Of a DNA stretch of 26,832 nt, positions 15,761 through 23,308 are shown piece after piece; within the stretch, counting starts at the first letter, position 1; the number at the start of each line of letters is the position of its first letter. Position numbers and translations under genes: made by a program. This DNA comes from Oryzihumus sp036391795 (GTDB lineage Bacteria; Actinomycetota; Actinomycetes; Actinomycetales; Dermatophilaceae). The notes beneath the pieces are model-generated. The model searched no databases. It worked only from the letters and a program-made list of their open reading frames with translations, and was not told the DNA's origin. Location: positions 1 to 26,832 of the forward strand of contig NZ_DASVZH010000264.1 of assembly GCF_036391795.1 (NCBI RefSeq). Direction: 5' to 3'.

Positions 15761-17078
15761 ATCGGTGCCCCCGCCTGCTGAGGGCCAATGTCTCGATGAG
15801 CTCTGCGGCACGGCGGACCCCGTCACGCGAGCGGATCTGCGCCGACACCTGGGCCAGCCGGGCCCGCAACGGCTCGTCCCCGAGCAGCCGGTCGATCGCG
15901 GCGTGCATCTCCCCCTCGGTGAACGCGTAGGTGTCCAGCCGCACACCGAACCCGGTCTCGGCCATCCGCTGGGCGTTGTCGTACTGGTCCCAGAACAGCG
16001 GCAGGACGACCATCGGCTTGCCGAAGTGCAGCGCCTCCACCATGGTGTTGTTGCCGCCGTGGGTGAGCACCAGGTCCACGAGGGGCAGGATCTTCGTCTG
16101 CGGCAGGAACTCCTGCCCCCACATGTTCGCCGCGAGCTCGTACTCCCGGTGGCAGGGCCCGGTCGAGACGACGTAGCGGTGCGGCGTCCGGGAGAGGACG
16201 TCGACGAGGCGCTTCATCAGCTCGACGTCGGCGCTGCCCAGCGACCCCAGGGACAGGTAAACCAGGGCCGAGCCCTCCGGTCGGTCCGTGAGCAGGTCCG
16301 GCAGCACGAGCTCCGCCTCGGTCGTCCTGACGCTCGACTCCAGGCGGTGCCAGGTGGCCCCCAGGTCCCGTGGGTAGTCCACGGCCTCGGGGTAGACGTA
16401 CAGGTTGAGGTGCCCCGAGGTGTGCACGAAGTCCAGGTACGGCAGCGCCGGGGCGCCCTGTTCCTGGACCCACGCGTTGAACGACTCCCACATCGGACGG
16501 TGGGTCCGTTCGTACTCCTTGCGGAACGCGTCCCACGCACCGCTGTCGCCCGAGGGCAGGCCGGAGAACGTCGGCGGGACCTGTGGTCCGCGCACCTCCA
16601 GCGGGTTGCAGGACATGATCCGCACGTATGGCGCGCCGCCGGTCAGCAACGCGGGGAAGCTGACGACGTTGTCCTCGACGATGACGTCCGGCCGCACGTC
16701 GGCGACGATCTGCCGCAACCTCGGCTCGCAGTAGACGGCACCGTCGATGAGCGCCTGGAACGTCGGCTTGATGAAGGTCTCGAGCTGCTCGATCGTGGGC
16801 TTGCGGAACTCCGGCGCCGTCTCGTGGATGAAGTCCTTCCAGAACCGGCCGGCATCCTGCTCGGCACCCGCGGGCCCCGCGTCCATGGGTGGGGGTGACA
16901 GGTCGACGAGCTGCTCCTCGAAGCCCAACGGGGCCAACCGCCCCTTCCAGGACGCCTCGGCCGCGAAGACGACCCGGTGACCCCGCCGGCGCAGCACGTC
17001 ACCGATGCCGATGCAGTTGTTGGTGGGTCCGTACGCCGACTCGGGCATGAACAGGACCGTCAGCGGCTGCTGGCTCAT
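15759..17078 (-). CDS. GT1-family (UGT/MGT-like) glycosyltransferase
   Basis: This 439-residue GT-B enzyme has an N-terminal acceptor domain opening with TVLFMPESAYGPTNNCIG, a start like that of macrolide and glycolipid glucosyltransferases. The linker holds ALVYLSLGSLGSAD (271-284). The donor-binding C-terminal domain carries VLTHGGNNTMVEALHFGKP (337-355) and FWDQYDNAQRM, the family's nucleotide-sugar motif with His340. It should transfer a sugar from a nucleotide donor to a small hydrophobic acceptor; the acceptor is unknown. Start ATG 17078 has GGAGG 8 bp upstream. The GTG at 17087 lies inside that ribosome-binding region and is rejected. It is divergent from the cation exchanger across 208 bp. 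Confidence 0.9.
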   Translation of the reverse strand: MSQQPLTVLFMPESAYGPTNNCIGIGDVLRRRGHRVVFAAEASWKGRLAPLGFEEQLVDLSPPPMDAGPAGAEQDAGRFWKDFIHETAPEFRKPTIEQLETFIKPTFQALIDGAVYCEPRLRQIVADVRPDVIVEDNVVSFPALLTGGAPYVRIMSCNPLEVRGPQVPPTFSGLPSGDSGAWDAFRKEYERTHRPMWESFNAWVQEQGAPALPYLDFVHTSGHLNLYVYPEAVDYPRDLGATWHRLESSVRTTEAELVLPDLLTDRPEGSALVYLSLGSLGSADVELMKRLVDVLSRTPHRYVVSTGPCHREYELAANMWGQEFLPQTKILPLVDLVLTHGGNNTMVEALHFGKPMVVLPLFWDQYDNAQRMAETGFGVRLDTYAFTEGEMHAAIDRLLGDEPLRARLAQVSAQIRSRDGVRRAAELIETLALSRRGHR

Positions 17079-17260
17079 CGACCTCACCTCCCGGCTCCGA
17101 CCGTCCCAGTGAACGAGCGTCGCGCCGGCCCGTCATCGAGCAGAAGGACGGGTCAGGTGCCCGCGCTCGGCCGGCCGGGTCAGGCGTCAGCGCCAGGCAT
17201 CAGGCGTCGGCCCGGTCGAGACAAGGACGAGGCGCGGCGACGCCTGCGAGCCTGCAACCT

Positions 17261-17274
17261 TTGCGCAAGCGCAA
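17261..17274. promoter_or_regulatory. Short palindrome upstream of the cation exchanger
   Basis: TTGCGC-AA-GCGCAA is a perfect 6+6 dyad located 12 bp before the GTG start of the exchanger. It stands in a divergent intergenic region, so it may be a repressor operator. No regulator gene is adjacent. The match could be chance. Confidence 0.25.
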
Positions 17275-17286
17275 TAGGCTGCTGCG

Positions 17287-18360
17287 GTGAACCTTCTACC
17301 GCACCTGCCCCTCTGGGCGGAGCTTCTGGTCTTCCTGGCCAGTGCGGCGACCATCTGGGTGGCTGGGATCCCCCTGTCGAACTACACCGACATCCTGGCC
17401 GACCGGCTCCACCTCGGCCAGGCGCTGGGCGGGCTGATCCTGCTGGCGGTCGCCACCAACCTGCCTGAGATCGCCATCACCTACAGCGCCGCCGCCAGCG
17501 GCAAGCTCGACGTCGCTGTCAGCAACATCCTGGGCGGCATCGCCATCCAGACGGTCGTCCTCGTCGCCCTGGACGCGTTCGGCGTGGCTGAACGGCGACC
17601 GCTGACGTACCAGGCTGCCAGCCTCACCCTGGTGATCGAGGGAGCGGTCGTCCTGGCGGTCCTGGTTGTCGTGGTGATGGGCACGCAGCTGCCCAGGAAC
17701 CTCGTCATCGCGCGGCTCTCGCCTGACGTCGTGCTCATCGCTCTCGTCTGGGTGGCCGGACTCATGCTGACCCAGCGGTCCGGGGCGTACCTGCCCTGGT
17801 CCAACAGCGGAGAGGCGCCCGACAGCCAGCCGAAGCCTCGAGGCCACTCGCAGAAGACGCGGGCAGCCGAGGCGACCCGTCGGGGCGTCAGCACCACCAG
17901 AGCCGTTCTCGTCTTCAGCGCCGCAGCACTGGCCACCCTCGTGGGCGGCGCCCTCGCCGAGGAAGGTGGCACCGCGGCCGCCAGCCAGGTAGGCCTGTCA
18001 GGGGCCCTGTTCGGCGCCACTGTCCTGGCAGCCGCGACCTCGCTGCCCGAGCTGAGCACCGGCCTGACCTCGACCAGACAGGGCGACTACAAGCTGGCCT
18101 TCGGAGACATCTTCGGCGGTAACGCGTTCCTGCCCGTGCTGTTCCTGCTGGCCGTCCTGGTCTCCGGCAAAGCCGTCCTGCCGAACGCGCACGCCGCCGA
18201 CATCTACCTGACCGGGCTCGGCGCCCTGCTGACGATCGTCTACATGGCCGGCCTCATCTTCCGCCCGGCCAAGGAGCACGCCCGCCTGGGCATCGACAGC
18301 ATCGCCGTTCTCATCCTGTACATCGTCGGCGTCATCGGGCTGATCGTCCTGCCGCAGTAA
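17287..18360 (+). CDS. CaCA-superfamily sodium/calcium exchanger-like membrane protein
   Basis: This 357-residue membrane protein has the two inverted alpha-repeats of cation/Ca2+ exchangers. Repeat 1 has LAVATNLPEIAITY and LDVAVSNILGG (54-84). Repeat 2 has LAAATSLPELSTGL and FGDIFGGN (248-279). About ten hydrophobic segments surround a charged, Gln/Lys/Arg-rich loop at 171-205. The acidic residue after Leu-Pro in both repeats (Glu61, Glu255) is the expected ion ligand. It should exchange Ca2+ or another cation for Na+ or H+ across the cytoplasmic membrane. Start is GTG 17287; no strong Shine-Dalgarno is visible. A 191-bp gap with no recognised feature separates it from the DJ-1 gene. Confidence 0.88.
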   Translation: MNLLPHLPLWAELLVFLASAATIWVAGIPLSNYTDILADRLHLGQALGGLILLAVATNLPEIAITYSAAASGKLDVAVSNILGGIAIQTVVLVALDAFGVAERRPLTYQAASLTLVIEGAVVLAVLVVVVMGTQLPRNLVIARLSPDVVLIALVWVAGLMLTQRSGAYLPWSNSGEAPDSQPKPRGHSQKTRAAEATRRGVSTTRAVLVFSAAALATLVGGALAEEGGTAAASQVGLSGALFGATVLAAATSLPELSTGLTSTRQGDYKLAFGDIFGGNAFLPVLFLLAVLVSGKAVLPNAHAADIYLTGLGALLTIVYMAGLIFRPAKEHARLGIDSIAVLILYIVGVIGLIVLPQ

Positions 18361-18551
18361 CCACGCGGCAGACGGGAAGCGTGAGGTGTTCGTCCGGGTT
18401 GGTCGCCCCCTCGTGCGCGACGTAGGCTCGCAGCGAGGGACGGCCGCGGGCGGCCGATGGGTAGGAGTGTCCTGCTCCCGTGCCTTTCACGGCAGCATGA
18501 CCGCCCGGTCCCGACCTCACCGCCCGAGTCGATCGTCTGAGGGAGCAGCCA

Positions 18552-19253
18552 GTGAGCAGGATCCTGTTTGTCGTGACCGGTGCCCGACACTGGACGTTGT
18601 CCGACGGCACCAAGCACCCGACGGGCTTCTGGGCCGAGGAGCTCGTCAGGCCGTACCAGGCCTTCACCGGCGCGGGCCATGAGGTGGTCGTGGCGACGCC
18701 CGGCGGCGTGGTCCCGGTGGTGGACCAGGGCAGCCTCGCGGCCGAGGCCAACGGTGGCCAGGACGAGGCAAACGCCCTGCAGGCACAGCTGGCCGACATC
18801 GAGCAACTGCAGTCGCCGGTCCGCCTCGAGGACGTCGACGTCGCCGACTACGCAGCCGTGTTCTACCCCGGCGGTCACGGACCGATGGAGGACCTCTCGG
18901 CCAACCCCGACTCGGCGCGCCTGCTCACGCAGACCCTGGCCTCGGGCAAGCCGCTCGGCGTGGTGTGCCACGCGCCCGCGGCCCTGCTCGCGACTGAGTC
19001 GGACGGCGGCGCCTCCCCGTTCGCCGGCTACCGGCTGACTGGCTTCACCAATGCCGAGGAGAAGCAGGCCGGCCTGGCCGACAAGGCCCCGTGGCTGTTG
19101 CAGGACCGCCTGGTGGCGCTGGGCGCGGACTTCCAGGAGGGCGATCCCTGGGCCCCGAACGTGGTGGTGGACCGCAACCTCTACACCGGCCAGAACCCGG
19201 CCTCCTCCGGCCCGCTTGCCGATGAGATGGCGAAGGCGCTGAGCAGCGAGTAA
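18552..19253 (+). CDS. DJ-1/PfpI (Hsp31-like) family protein
   Basis: This 233-residue protein has a class I glutamine-amidotransferase-like fold. The active-site elbow is VVCHAPAALL with nucleophile Cys139 and His140. YPGGHGPMEDL (105-115) is the Hsp31/glyoxalase III-type loop. GFWAEEL supplies the partner glutamate (Glu29 or Glu30) near the N-terminus. Members act as methylglyoxal hydratases or as chaperone/deglycase-like stress proteins in the cytoplasm; which applies here is not clear. Start GTG 18552 follows GGGAG at 18541-18545. Its 3' side borders the repeat at 19307, where the ordinary gene arrangement stops. Confidence 0.9.
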   Translation: MSRILFVVTGARHWTLSDGTKHPTGFWAEELVRPYQAFTGAGHEVVVATPGGVVPVVDQGSLAAEANGGQDEANALQAQLADIEQLQSPVRLEDVDVADYAAVFYPGGHGPMEDLSANPDSARLLTQTLASGKPLGVVCHAPAALLATESDGGASPFAGYRLTGFTNAEEKQAGLADKAPWLLQDRLVALGADFQEGDPWAPNVVVDRNLYTGQNPASSGPLADEMAKALSSE

Positions 19254-19306
19254 GCCGCGGCCCCCCGGTCACCCGGGAGCGACGACCGCGCCTCGAGGGC
19301 CGCTTC

Positions 19307-19384
19307 TCTCAGTCGGCATCTTCGCTGGTCACGCGCCTGGCGCGCGATGGCTGCACCCTCATCGGCTCACCGGGCATCTTCGGG
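19307..19384 (-). repeat. Distal copy of 78-bp direct repeat (ligD-polymerase 3' end; att-like)
   Basis: This 78-bp segment matches 23836-23913 at 70 of 78 positions with no gaps, in the same orientation. On the minus strand it reads KMPGEPMRVQPSRARRVTSEDAD-stop, which is the C-terminus of the polymerase encoded at 23838-24878 with two substitutions. The first 26 bp (19307-19332) are identical; all eight mismatches lie beyond them. Homology stops on both sides. It is therefore a broken gene end or an attachment-site arm, not a gene. Confidence 0.85.
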
Positions 19385-19540
19385 GTGCCTACCTGATATG
19401 CGCTGTGCGTCGGTGCTCAGCGAGCGTGCTCAGACGGAGCGCTGTGGCCGAAGTTATCGGGCGAGATTGCTGGTCCCACAACGGGTAGGACTGTGACCGA
19501 ATGATGCCACGCGTCGGCCGCCGGGGTGGGCGCGACGAGA

Positions 19541-19584
19541 CCATCGACGGCTTGGTCGATGGGGGCGCCGCGCTTCCATCGACC
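19541..19584. other. Three-part repeat forming alternative hairpins
   Basis: CCATCGAC (19541-19548), GGTCGATGG (19554-19562) and CCATCGACC (19576-19584) can pair in two mutually exclusive ways: 1 with 2 (6-nt loop) or 2 with 3 (13-nt loop). No gene immediately downstream explains a switch, so function is unknown. Confidence 0.3.
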
Positions 19585-19611
19585 GGCAGATGTCAGGGCG
19601 TCAGCCCCCGT

Positions 19612-19635
19612 GCGTCACTCCGCCCAGAGTGACGC
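19612..19635. terminator. 9-bp perfect hairpin downstream of the RraA-like gene
   Basis: GCGTCACTC and GAGTGACGC flank a 6-nt loop. It lies about 160 bp beyond the stop of the minus-strand RraA-like gene. It may be a terminator; there is no T-run. Confidence 0.35.
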
Positions 19636-19794
19636 AGGCGCCACGTCAGCCCATTGACGACTGAGCGATAGTCGAAGTCACCTGCCGCGATCGCCGCGCG
19701 CGCAGCGTCCGCCCATGCCGCGACGAGGATGAGGCCGTCCACTCTTCCGGCGGCTGGCGAAAGCTCGGGGCGGCACGCCGCCAACCTAGGCCGG

Positions 19795-20499
19795 TCATTC
19801 CTCGATCGCACCGCCGACGGTCCGCAGGTGCTCACGGAAGGTCAGGTTGGCGTTTCGCTTTCTGTTATCGAGGAACGACGCGAACTCGACCTGCTGCCGA
19901 AGGATGTTCCCGCTCCGGATTCGCTCCGCTTGCCGCCGCTCGGCGTCGCAGATGCCGTCGGCAACGTCGAGGATCCCGGCAACACGGTCATCGGGGAGGA
20001 AGACGGCTCCATCGTCGTCTGCGAGGACAACGTCGCCGGTGCTGACCGTGTGCTCGCCGACGCGGGCAGACGTCAGCGCCTGAGAGTCCCGCGGCGCCAG
20101 CTCCAGCGGTCCGGTCGGGATCGCGCCCAAGCTGAACACTGGCAGGCCGATCGCAAGGATGTCCGCGGTGTCCCGGTGTAAGCCCCACACGAGGAGCCCT
20201 GCGACACCCGCAGCTTTCGCTTCGGCGACGACAAGATCACCGATGCACGCTTGGTCGGTGCGTCCACCGTTGTCGACGACGAGCACGTCTCCTTCGCGGG
20301 CGTGCTCGAACGCTTCGAGGAACACGTCGACGCTGCCGGCGTGTCGAGCGGGCAGCACGCGGCCTGCGACGCGAGCTCCTGCAGCAAGCGGACGCATCCC
20401 GGCCGGTGCGCATCGCACCGGTATGTCGACGCGGATGCAAGCGTCCGCGATATGCGCGGTCGTCAACGACACAAGCCGTGCGGCGTAGTCGGCGTTCAT
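19795..20499 (-). CDS. RraA-like / HMG-aldolase-family protein
   Basis: This 234-residue protein has the RraA/4-hydroxy-4-methyl-2-oxoglutarate aldolase fold signature: GDVLVVDNGGRTDQACIGD (95-113), AKAAGVAGLLVWGLHRDTAD with the conserved Arg-Asp pair, LPVFSLG, and VSTGDVVLADDDGAVFLPDD. In true aldolases the Arg and Asp bind substrate and metal. The catalytic residues look largely kept, so it may be an aldolase or decarboxylase rather than the RNase E inhibitor. The N-terminal segment LTTAHIADACIRVDIPV is also typical. Its ATG overlaps the stop of an upstream broken reading frame (ATGA), suggesting it was once an internal operon gene. Codon use is looser than in the flanking housekeeping genes. 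Confidence 0.82.
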   Translation of the reverse strand: MNADYAARLVSLTTAHIADACIRVDIPVRCAPAGMRPLAAGARVAGRVLPARHAGSVDVFLEAFEHAREGDVLVVDNGGRTDQACIGDLVVAEAKAAGVAGLLVWGLHRDTADILAIGLPVFSLGAIPTGPLELAPRDSQALTSARVGEHTVSTGDVVLADDDGAVFLPDDRVAGILDVADGICDAERRQAERIRSGNILRQQVEFASFLDNRKRNANLTFREHLRTVGGAIEE

Positions 20500-20660
20500 G
20501 CGCTGACCGTCACCTCATACCCAGCTTCGTGAGCGAATCTGCGCAGTGAGCCACCGTCATCCGGCAATCCTCGCATCGGCTGCCCTCGGCTTTCCCATTC
20601 CCTGTCACCTGTGTAGACACCCACGTCCTCGAGAACTGGGCGGTTCGGGTGCGCCCAGTT
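20496..20660 (-). pseudogene. Probable 3' remnant of an unrecognised gene upstream of the RraA-like gene
   Basis: A minus-strand frame ends in WESRGQPMRGLPDDGG, LRRFAHEAGYEVTVSA and a TGA that overlaps the ATG of the RraA-like gene. The ATGA coupling and protein-like composition suggest the true end of a co-transcribed gene whose 5' part is lost. The frame stays open further upstream only as the antisense of the MFS gene. Function not recognised; it might instead be a short GTG-started ORF or a chance frame. Confidence 0.35.
20634..20660. promoter_or_regulatory. 8-bp inverted repeat in the divergent rraA-like/MFS region
   Basis: AACTGGGC and GCCCAGTT are separated by 11 nt between two divergent genes, about 60 bp before the possible leader ORF of the transporter. 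It could be a repressor operator for the transporter. No adjacent repressor gene is present. Confidence 0.3.
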
Positions 20661-20718
20661 TCGCGTGCTCGTGGTGTCAGTCTTTTCGAGACGGACTTTC
20701 CACGAAGGGGATGCGCAC

Positions 20719-20763
20719 ATGAACACCGAGGCGACGAAGGAGAAGACGGGTTGGGGCCTGTGA
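20719..20763 (+). CDS. Possible 14-residue leader peptide coupled to the MFS gene
   Basis: ATG at 20719 opens the frame MNTEATKEKTGWGL and ends with a TGA that overlaps the GTG start of the transporter (GTGA). A good Shine-Dalgarno, GAAGGGG, lies 7-13 bp before the ATG, whereas the transporter GTG has only a weak GGGG 3 bp upstream. The transporter is thus probably translated by re-initiation after this ORF. It could instead be the original start of the transporter, disconnected by a frameshift. Confidence 0.4.
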   Translation: MNTEATKEKTGWGL

Positions 20764-22052
20764 GCCGCCGCGTCTCCCGCCTCATCGGGGGTTGGCGTAC
20801 CGGGCTCTCTCGACCCGTGCTCATCCTTCAGGCGGGCAACGCGGTCAACGCTTTCGGCTACGGGCTCGTGCTTCCGTTTGAGATCATCTATCTGCACCAG
20901 GCACGTGGCTTCTCGACGTCGACCGCCGGACTGGTTCTCGCGGCGACCATGGGGATCTCCGCCATCGCGACCCCGCCGACGGGATCGCTCCTCGACCGGT
21001 ACTCCGCCAAAGCGTTGGTGGTCGCAGGAAGTCTGGCGAGCGCGCTCGGTTACGCCGGGTTCGCCTTCGTAGAACATCCCTGGCAGGGCTTTGCCTGCTC
21101 CATTGTCAGCGGAGCCGGGCTCGGCGTCGCAGGGACGGCCAATCGGACACTGGTTGTCAGGTTGATCAGGCCGGAGCAGCGAGCGGCCGCCTTTGCGCTG
21201 AACCGCGTCGCCGGCAACTTCGGTATCGGTGCCGGCGCGACCGTCGGCGGCTTCATCGTCGCAGCCGCCCCGCAGCTCGGCACATTCCAGCGTCTCTATT
21301 TCTTCGACGCTGTCACCTACGCCGGGTTCGCGCTGATCGTGCTCGCTGCCGTGCCGAACCCGCGAGCCGACATCGCCGCGGCGCCGACACACGGTAACGG
21401 GACCGGCTATCGCGCGGTCGCTCGAGATCGGCCTTTCCTCATCGTGATCGCAGCCAACGTCGTGCTCGTCGTCGTCGGTCACACGTTCTTCTCCAACATC
21501 CTGCCGCCGTTCGCCAAGGCACACACGCCAGTCGGGCCCGCTGAGATCGGGATCATCATTCTCGTCAACACCGCCTTCGTCGTCATCGCGCAGATCCCGG
21601 CGGTGCGTCTGGTGGCACGGATGCGTCGCACACACGCGTTCGCGGCGACGAGCGCCCTGTTTGCTGTCGCCCTGCTCGCCGTCGTGCCGGCGACAGTCAC
21701 CCACTCGGAGCTCGCTGCGACCAGCGTCCTCGCCGGGGTTGCGATCGTGTTGGCAATCGGCGAGATCGCGCACATTCTCGTTCTCGGGCCGCTGGTCGCG
21801 GACATGGCCCCAGAACATCTGCTCGGCCGCTACCTCTCTCTCTACACCCTCACCTTCACCGGCTCCCTGGCGCTCGGCCCGGCGACCGGCGGCCTTCTCC
21901 TCCAGACCTCGCCGGACGCCATCTGGTGGGGCGGCGCGCTCGCCGCGCTGCTGGCCGGAGCCGTCCTGCTGAAGCTCGGCGACCGCATCCCCGACCCGCT
22001 CCGCCAAGCCCCAGCACCGTCGACTGTTGGGACAGCGCCGGAGGCCGCGTGA
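20760..22052 (+). CDS. Major facilitator superfamily efflux transporter
   Basis: This is a 430-residue membrane protein with about 12 hydrophobic segments in two halves. The loop after TM2 reads PPTGSLLDRYSAKALV, a variant of the MFS motif A (G-x-x-x-D-R). AFALNRVAGNFGIGAGATVGGF around TM5 resembles the motif C region of proton-coupled exporters. The C-terminal half includes APEHLLGRYLSLYTLTFTG and SPDAIWWGGAL. It is most likely a drug or metabolite exporter of the cytoplasmic membrane; substrate unknown. GTG 20760 is chosen because homology-like sequence starts after it and its codon overlaps the leader ORF stop. A second, truncated relative of its C-terminus lies at 23588. The gene sits inside the repeat-bounded segment. 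Confidence 0.85.
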   Translation: MSRRVSRLIGGWRTGLSRPVLILQAGNAVNAFGYGLVLPFEIIYLHQARGFSTSTAGLVLAATMGISAIATPPTGSLLDRYSAKALVVAGSLASALGYAGFAFVEHPWQGFACSIVSGAGLGVAGTANRTLVVRLIRPEQRAAAFALNRVAGNFGIGAGATVGGFIVAAAPQLGTFQRLYFFDAVTYAGFALIVLAAVPNPRADIAAAPTHGNGTGYRAVARDRPFLIVIAANVVLVVVGHTFFSNILPPFAKAHTPVGPAEIGIIILVNTAFVVIAQIPAVRLVARMRRTHAFAATSALFAVALLAVVPATVTHSELAATSVLAGVAIVLAIGEIAHILVLGPLVADMAPEHLLGRYLSLYTLTFTGSLALGPATGGLLLQTSPDAIWWGGALAALLAGAVLLKLGDRIPDPLRQAPAPSTVGTAPEAA

Positions 22053-22130
22053 AATGCCCGCCCAGTTCGCGCGGCGCGCGGTGTATATATCGGCGGAGGC
22101 ACGAGCCGGTGCGGAAGGAAGGAGCGCACG

Positions 22131-23144
22131 ATGGTGACAGCCGATCTGCTCTCCCGGGCGCGGGCAGGGGATGGCGAGGCGTTCCGGGAGCTGGCTGAGT
22201 CCCACCGGCGGGAACTGCAGGTGCACTGCTACCGGATGCTCGGATCCCTGGCCGACGCCGAGGACGCCGTCCAGGAGACGATGCTGGCTGCTTGGCGGGG
22301 CTTGAGCGGGTTCGCTGAGGAGCGCGCGTCGCTGCGCACCTGGCTGTACACGATCGCCACCAACCGGTGCCTCAACGCGCGCCGCGCGGCGAGCCGTCGC
22401 CCGGTCAGGGAGTGGGACATGTCCAGGTTTGAATCGCCCCTGCCGACACCGCGCGACGAGCCCGTCTGGCTGCAGCCGTTTCCTGACGCGCTGCTCGAAG
22501 GTGCCGCCGACCAGCCGCTCGGCCCGGAAGCCCGCTACGAGCAGACCGAAGCGATCTCGCTGGCCTTCGTGACTGCCCTGCAGCTGCTGCCGCGGCGCCA
22601 GGTGGCCGTCCTCATCTTGCGTGACGTCCTTGGATTCCACGCCAGCGACGTAGCCGGCATGCTGGAAGTGACCGTCGAATCGGTCAACAGCGCCCTCAAA
22701 CGAGCTCGCGCGAGCCTGAAGCGCCGGGAGCGGTCGGTCGCCGGCCACGAGCCTCCGCCCGCTGCTGGCTCGCCCGCTGAGGACGCGATCGTTGCCACGT
22801 TTGCGAGGGCGTGGGAATCCGCCGATGTCGACGCGCTGGTGGCCTTGCTGACCGATGACGTCTTCATCGCCATGCCTCCGGAGCCGTTCGGATACGAGGG
22901 CCGTGAACTCGTAGCCCGCTACTGCGCTCGCCAGTTGGGCGCGGGCCGCAGATTCGACCTCGTGCCGGCCCGAGCCAACGGGCAGCCCGCGTTCGGGGCA
23001 TACCTGCGCGGCCCGGACGGCGTCCGGCACGCGACCGGCTTCTATGTGCTCACCCTTGCCGGCGGCCGGATCTGCGGCATCACCCGCTTCGAGGCCAGCG
23101 TGCTGCCGTGGTTCGGGCTACCGCGATCGCTCCCGAGCCGATAG
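22131..23144 (+). CDS. ECF sigma-70 factor with SnoaL-like C-terminal domain
   Basis: This 337-residue protein has sigma region 2 at about 8-90 (HCYRMLGSLADAEDAVQETML, WLYTIATNRCLNARR). A linker contains PVWLQPFPDALLEG. Sigma region 4 spans about 140-197 (LLPRRQVAVLILRDVLGFHA, SVNSALKRAR). A SnoaL/NTF2-like domain occupies about 215-325 (FARAWESADVDALVALLTDD, MPPEPFGYEG). This is the layout of the SigX5/SigG-like subfamily, in which the C-terminal domain replaces a separate anti-sigma factor as modulator. AAGGAG sits 7 bp before ATG 22131. A TATATAT tract at 22083-22090 in the 78-bp gap could be part of its promoter. What it regulates is unknown; the MFS gene just upstream is a candidate. Confidence 0.93.
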   Translation: MVTADLLSRARAGDGEAFRELAESHRRELQVHCYRMLGSLADAEDAVQETMLAAWRGLSGFAEERASLRTWLYTIATNRCLNARRAASRRPVREWDMSRFESPLPTPRDEPVWLQPFPDALLEGAADQPLGPEARYEQTEAISLAFVTALQLLPRRQVAVLILRDVLGFHASDVAGMLEVTVESVNSALKRARASLKRRERSVAGHEPPPAAGSPAEDAIVATFARAWESADVDALVALLTDDVFIAMPPEPFGYEGRELVARYCARQLGAGRRFDLVPARANGQPAFGAYLRGPDGVRHATGFYVLTLAGGRICGITRFEASVLPWFGLPRSLPSR

Positions 23145-23185
23145 CCAGAACCGAACCAGCACCGGGCCACGGGTGTTGGCTGGGC

Positions 23186-23308
23186 TCAGCCCACTACCAC
23201 GTCCATCTCCACTGCCGCGCCTAGCGTCAGCGCGGCCACGGCGATCGCGGTGCGCGCCGGGTAGGGCTCGGCGAAGTGGCTGTACGCCTGGTCAATGGGC
23301 CCTTTCAC
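23186..23308 (-). pseudogene. C-terminal fragment of a RidA (YjgF/UK114) family protein
   Basis: Forty codons read VKGPIDQAYSHFAEPYPART then AIAVAALTLGAAVEMDVVVG and stop. The pattern F-x-E-P-Y-P-A-R-T-A-x-x-V-A-x-L followed by a VE-acid strand is the hallmark C-terminus of RidA enamine deaminases, including the substrate-binding Arg. An in-frame TAA (23309-23311) stands directly upstream, so the first two thirds of the usual ~130-residue protein are missing. It is a remnant lying just after the sigma factor, on the opposite strand. Confidence 0.75.

Larger units (their letters stand above)
19254..19794. other. 541-bp gene-poor stretch with repeat copy and hairpins
   Basis: No intact gene is convincing here. 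It holds the distal copy of the 78-bp ligD-polymerase 3' end (19307-19384), alternative hairpins at 19541-19584 and a hairpin at 19612-19635. A minus-strand open frame (19593-19835) includes LILVAAWADAARAAIAAGDF and might be a fragment, but I do not recognise it and it overlaps the end of the RraA-like gene. Confidence 0.6.

Noticed and set aside
17261..17274. TTGCGC box as a -35 promoter element
   Set aside because: No -10-like hexamer at proper spacing before the GTG start; kept only as a weak palindrome.
19254..19306. tRNA as attachment site for the putative element
   Set aside because: No tRNA-like cloverleaf sequence near either repeat copy; the repeat is a protein-coding 3' end.
19593..19835. 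80-codon minus-strand frame containing AAWADAARAAIAAGDF
   Set aside because: Overlaps the end of the RraA-like gene, has no recognised relatives and no supporting start; not annotated as a gene.
20496..23030. 844-codon minus-strand frame opposite the MFS and sigma genes
   Set aside because: Antisense to two well-supported genes; only the final ~50 codons, outside those genes, look protein-like and are listed separately.
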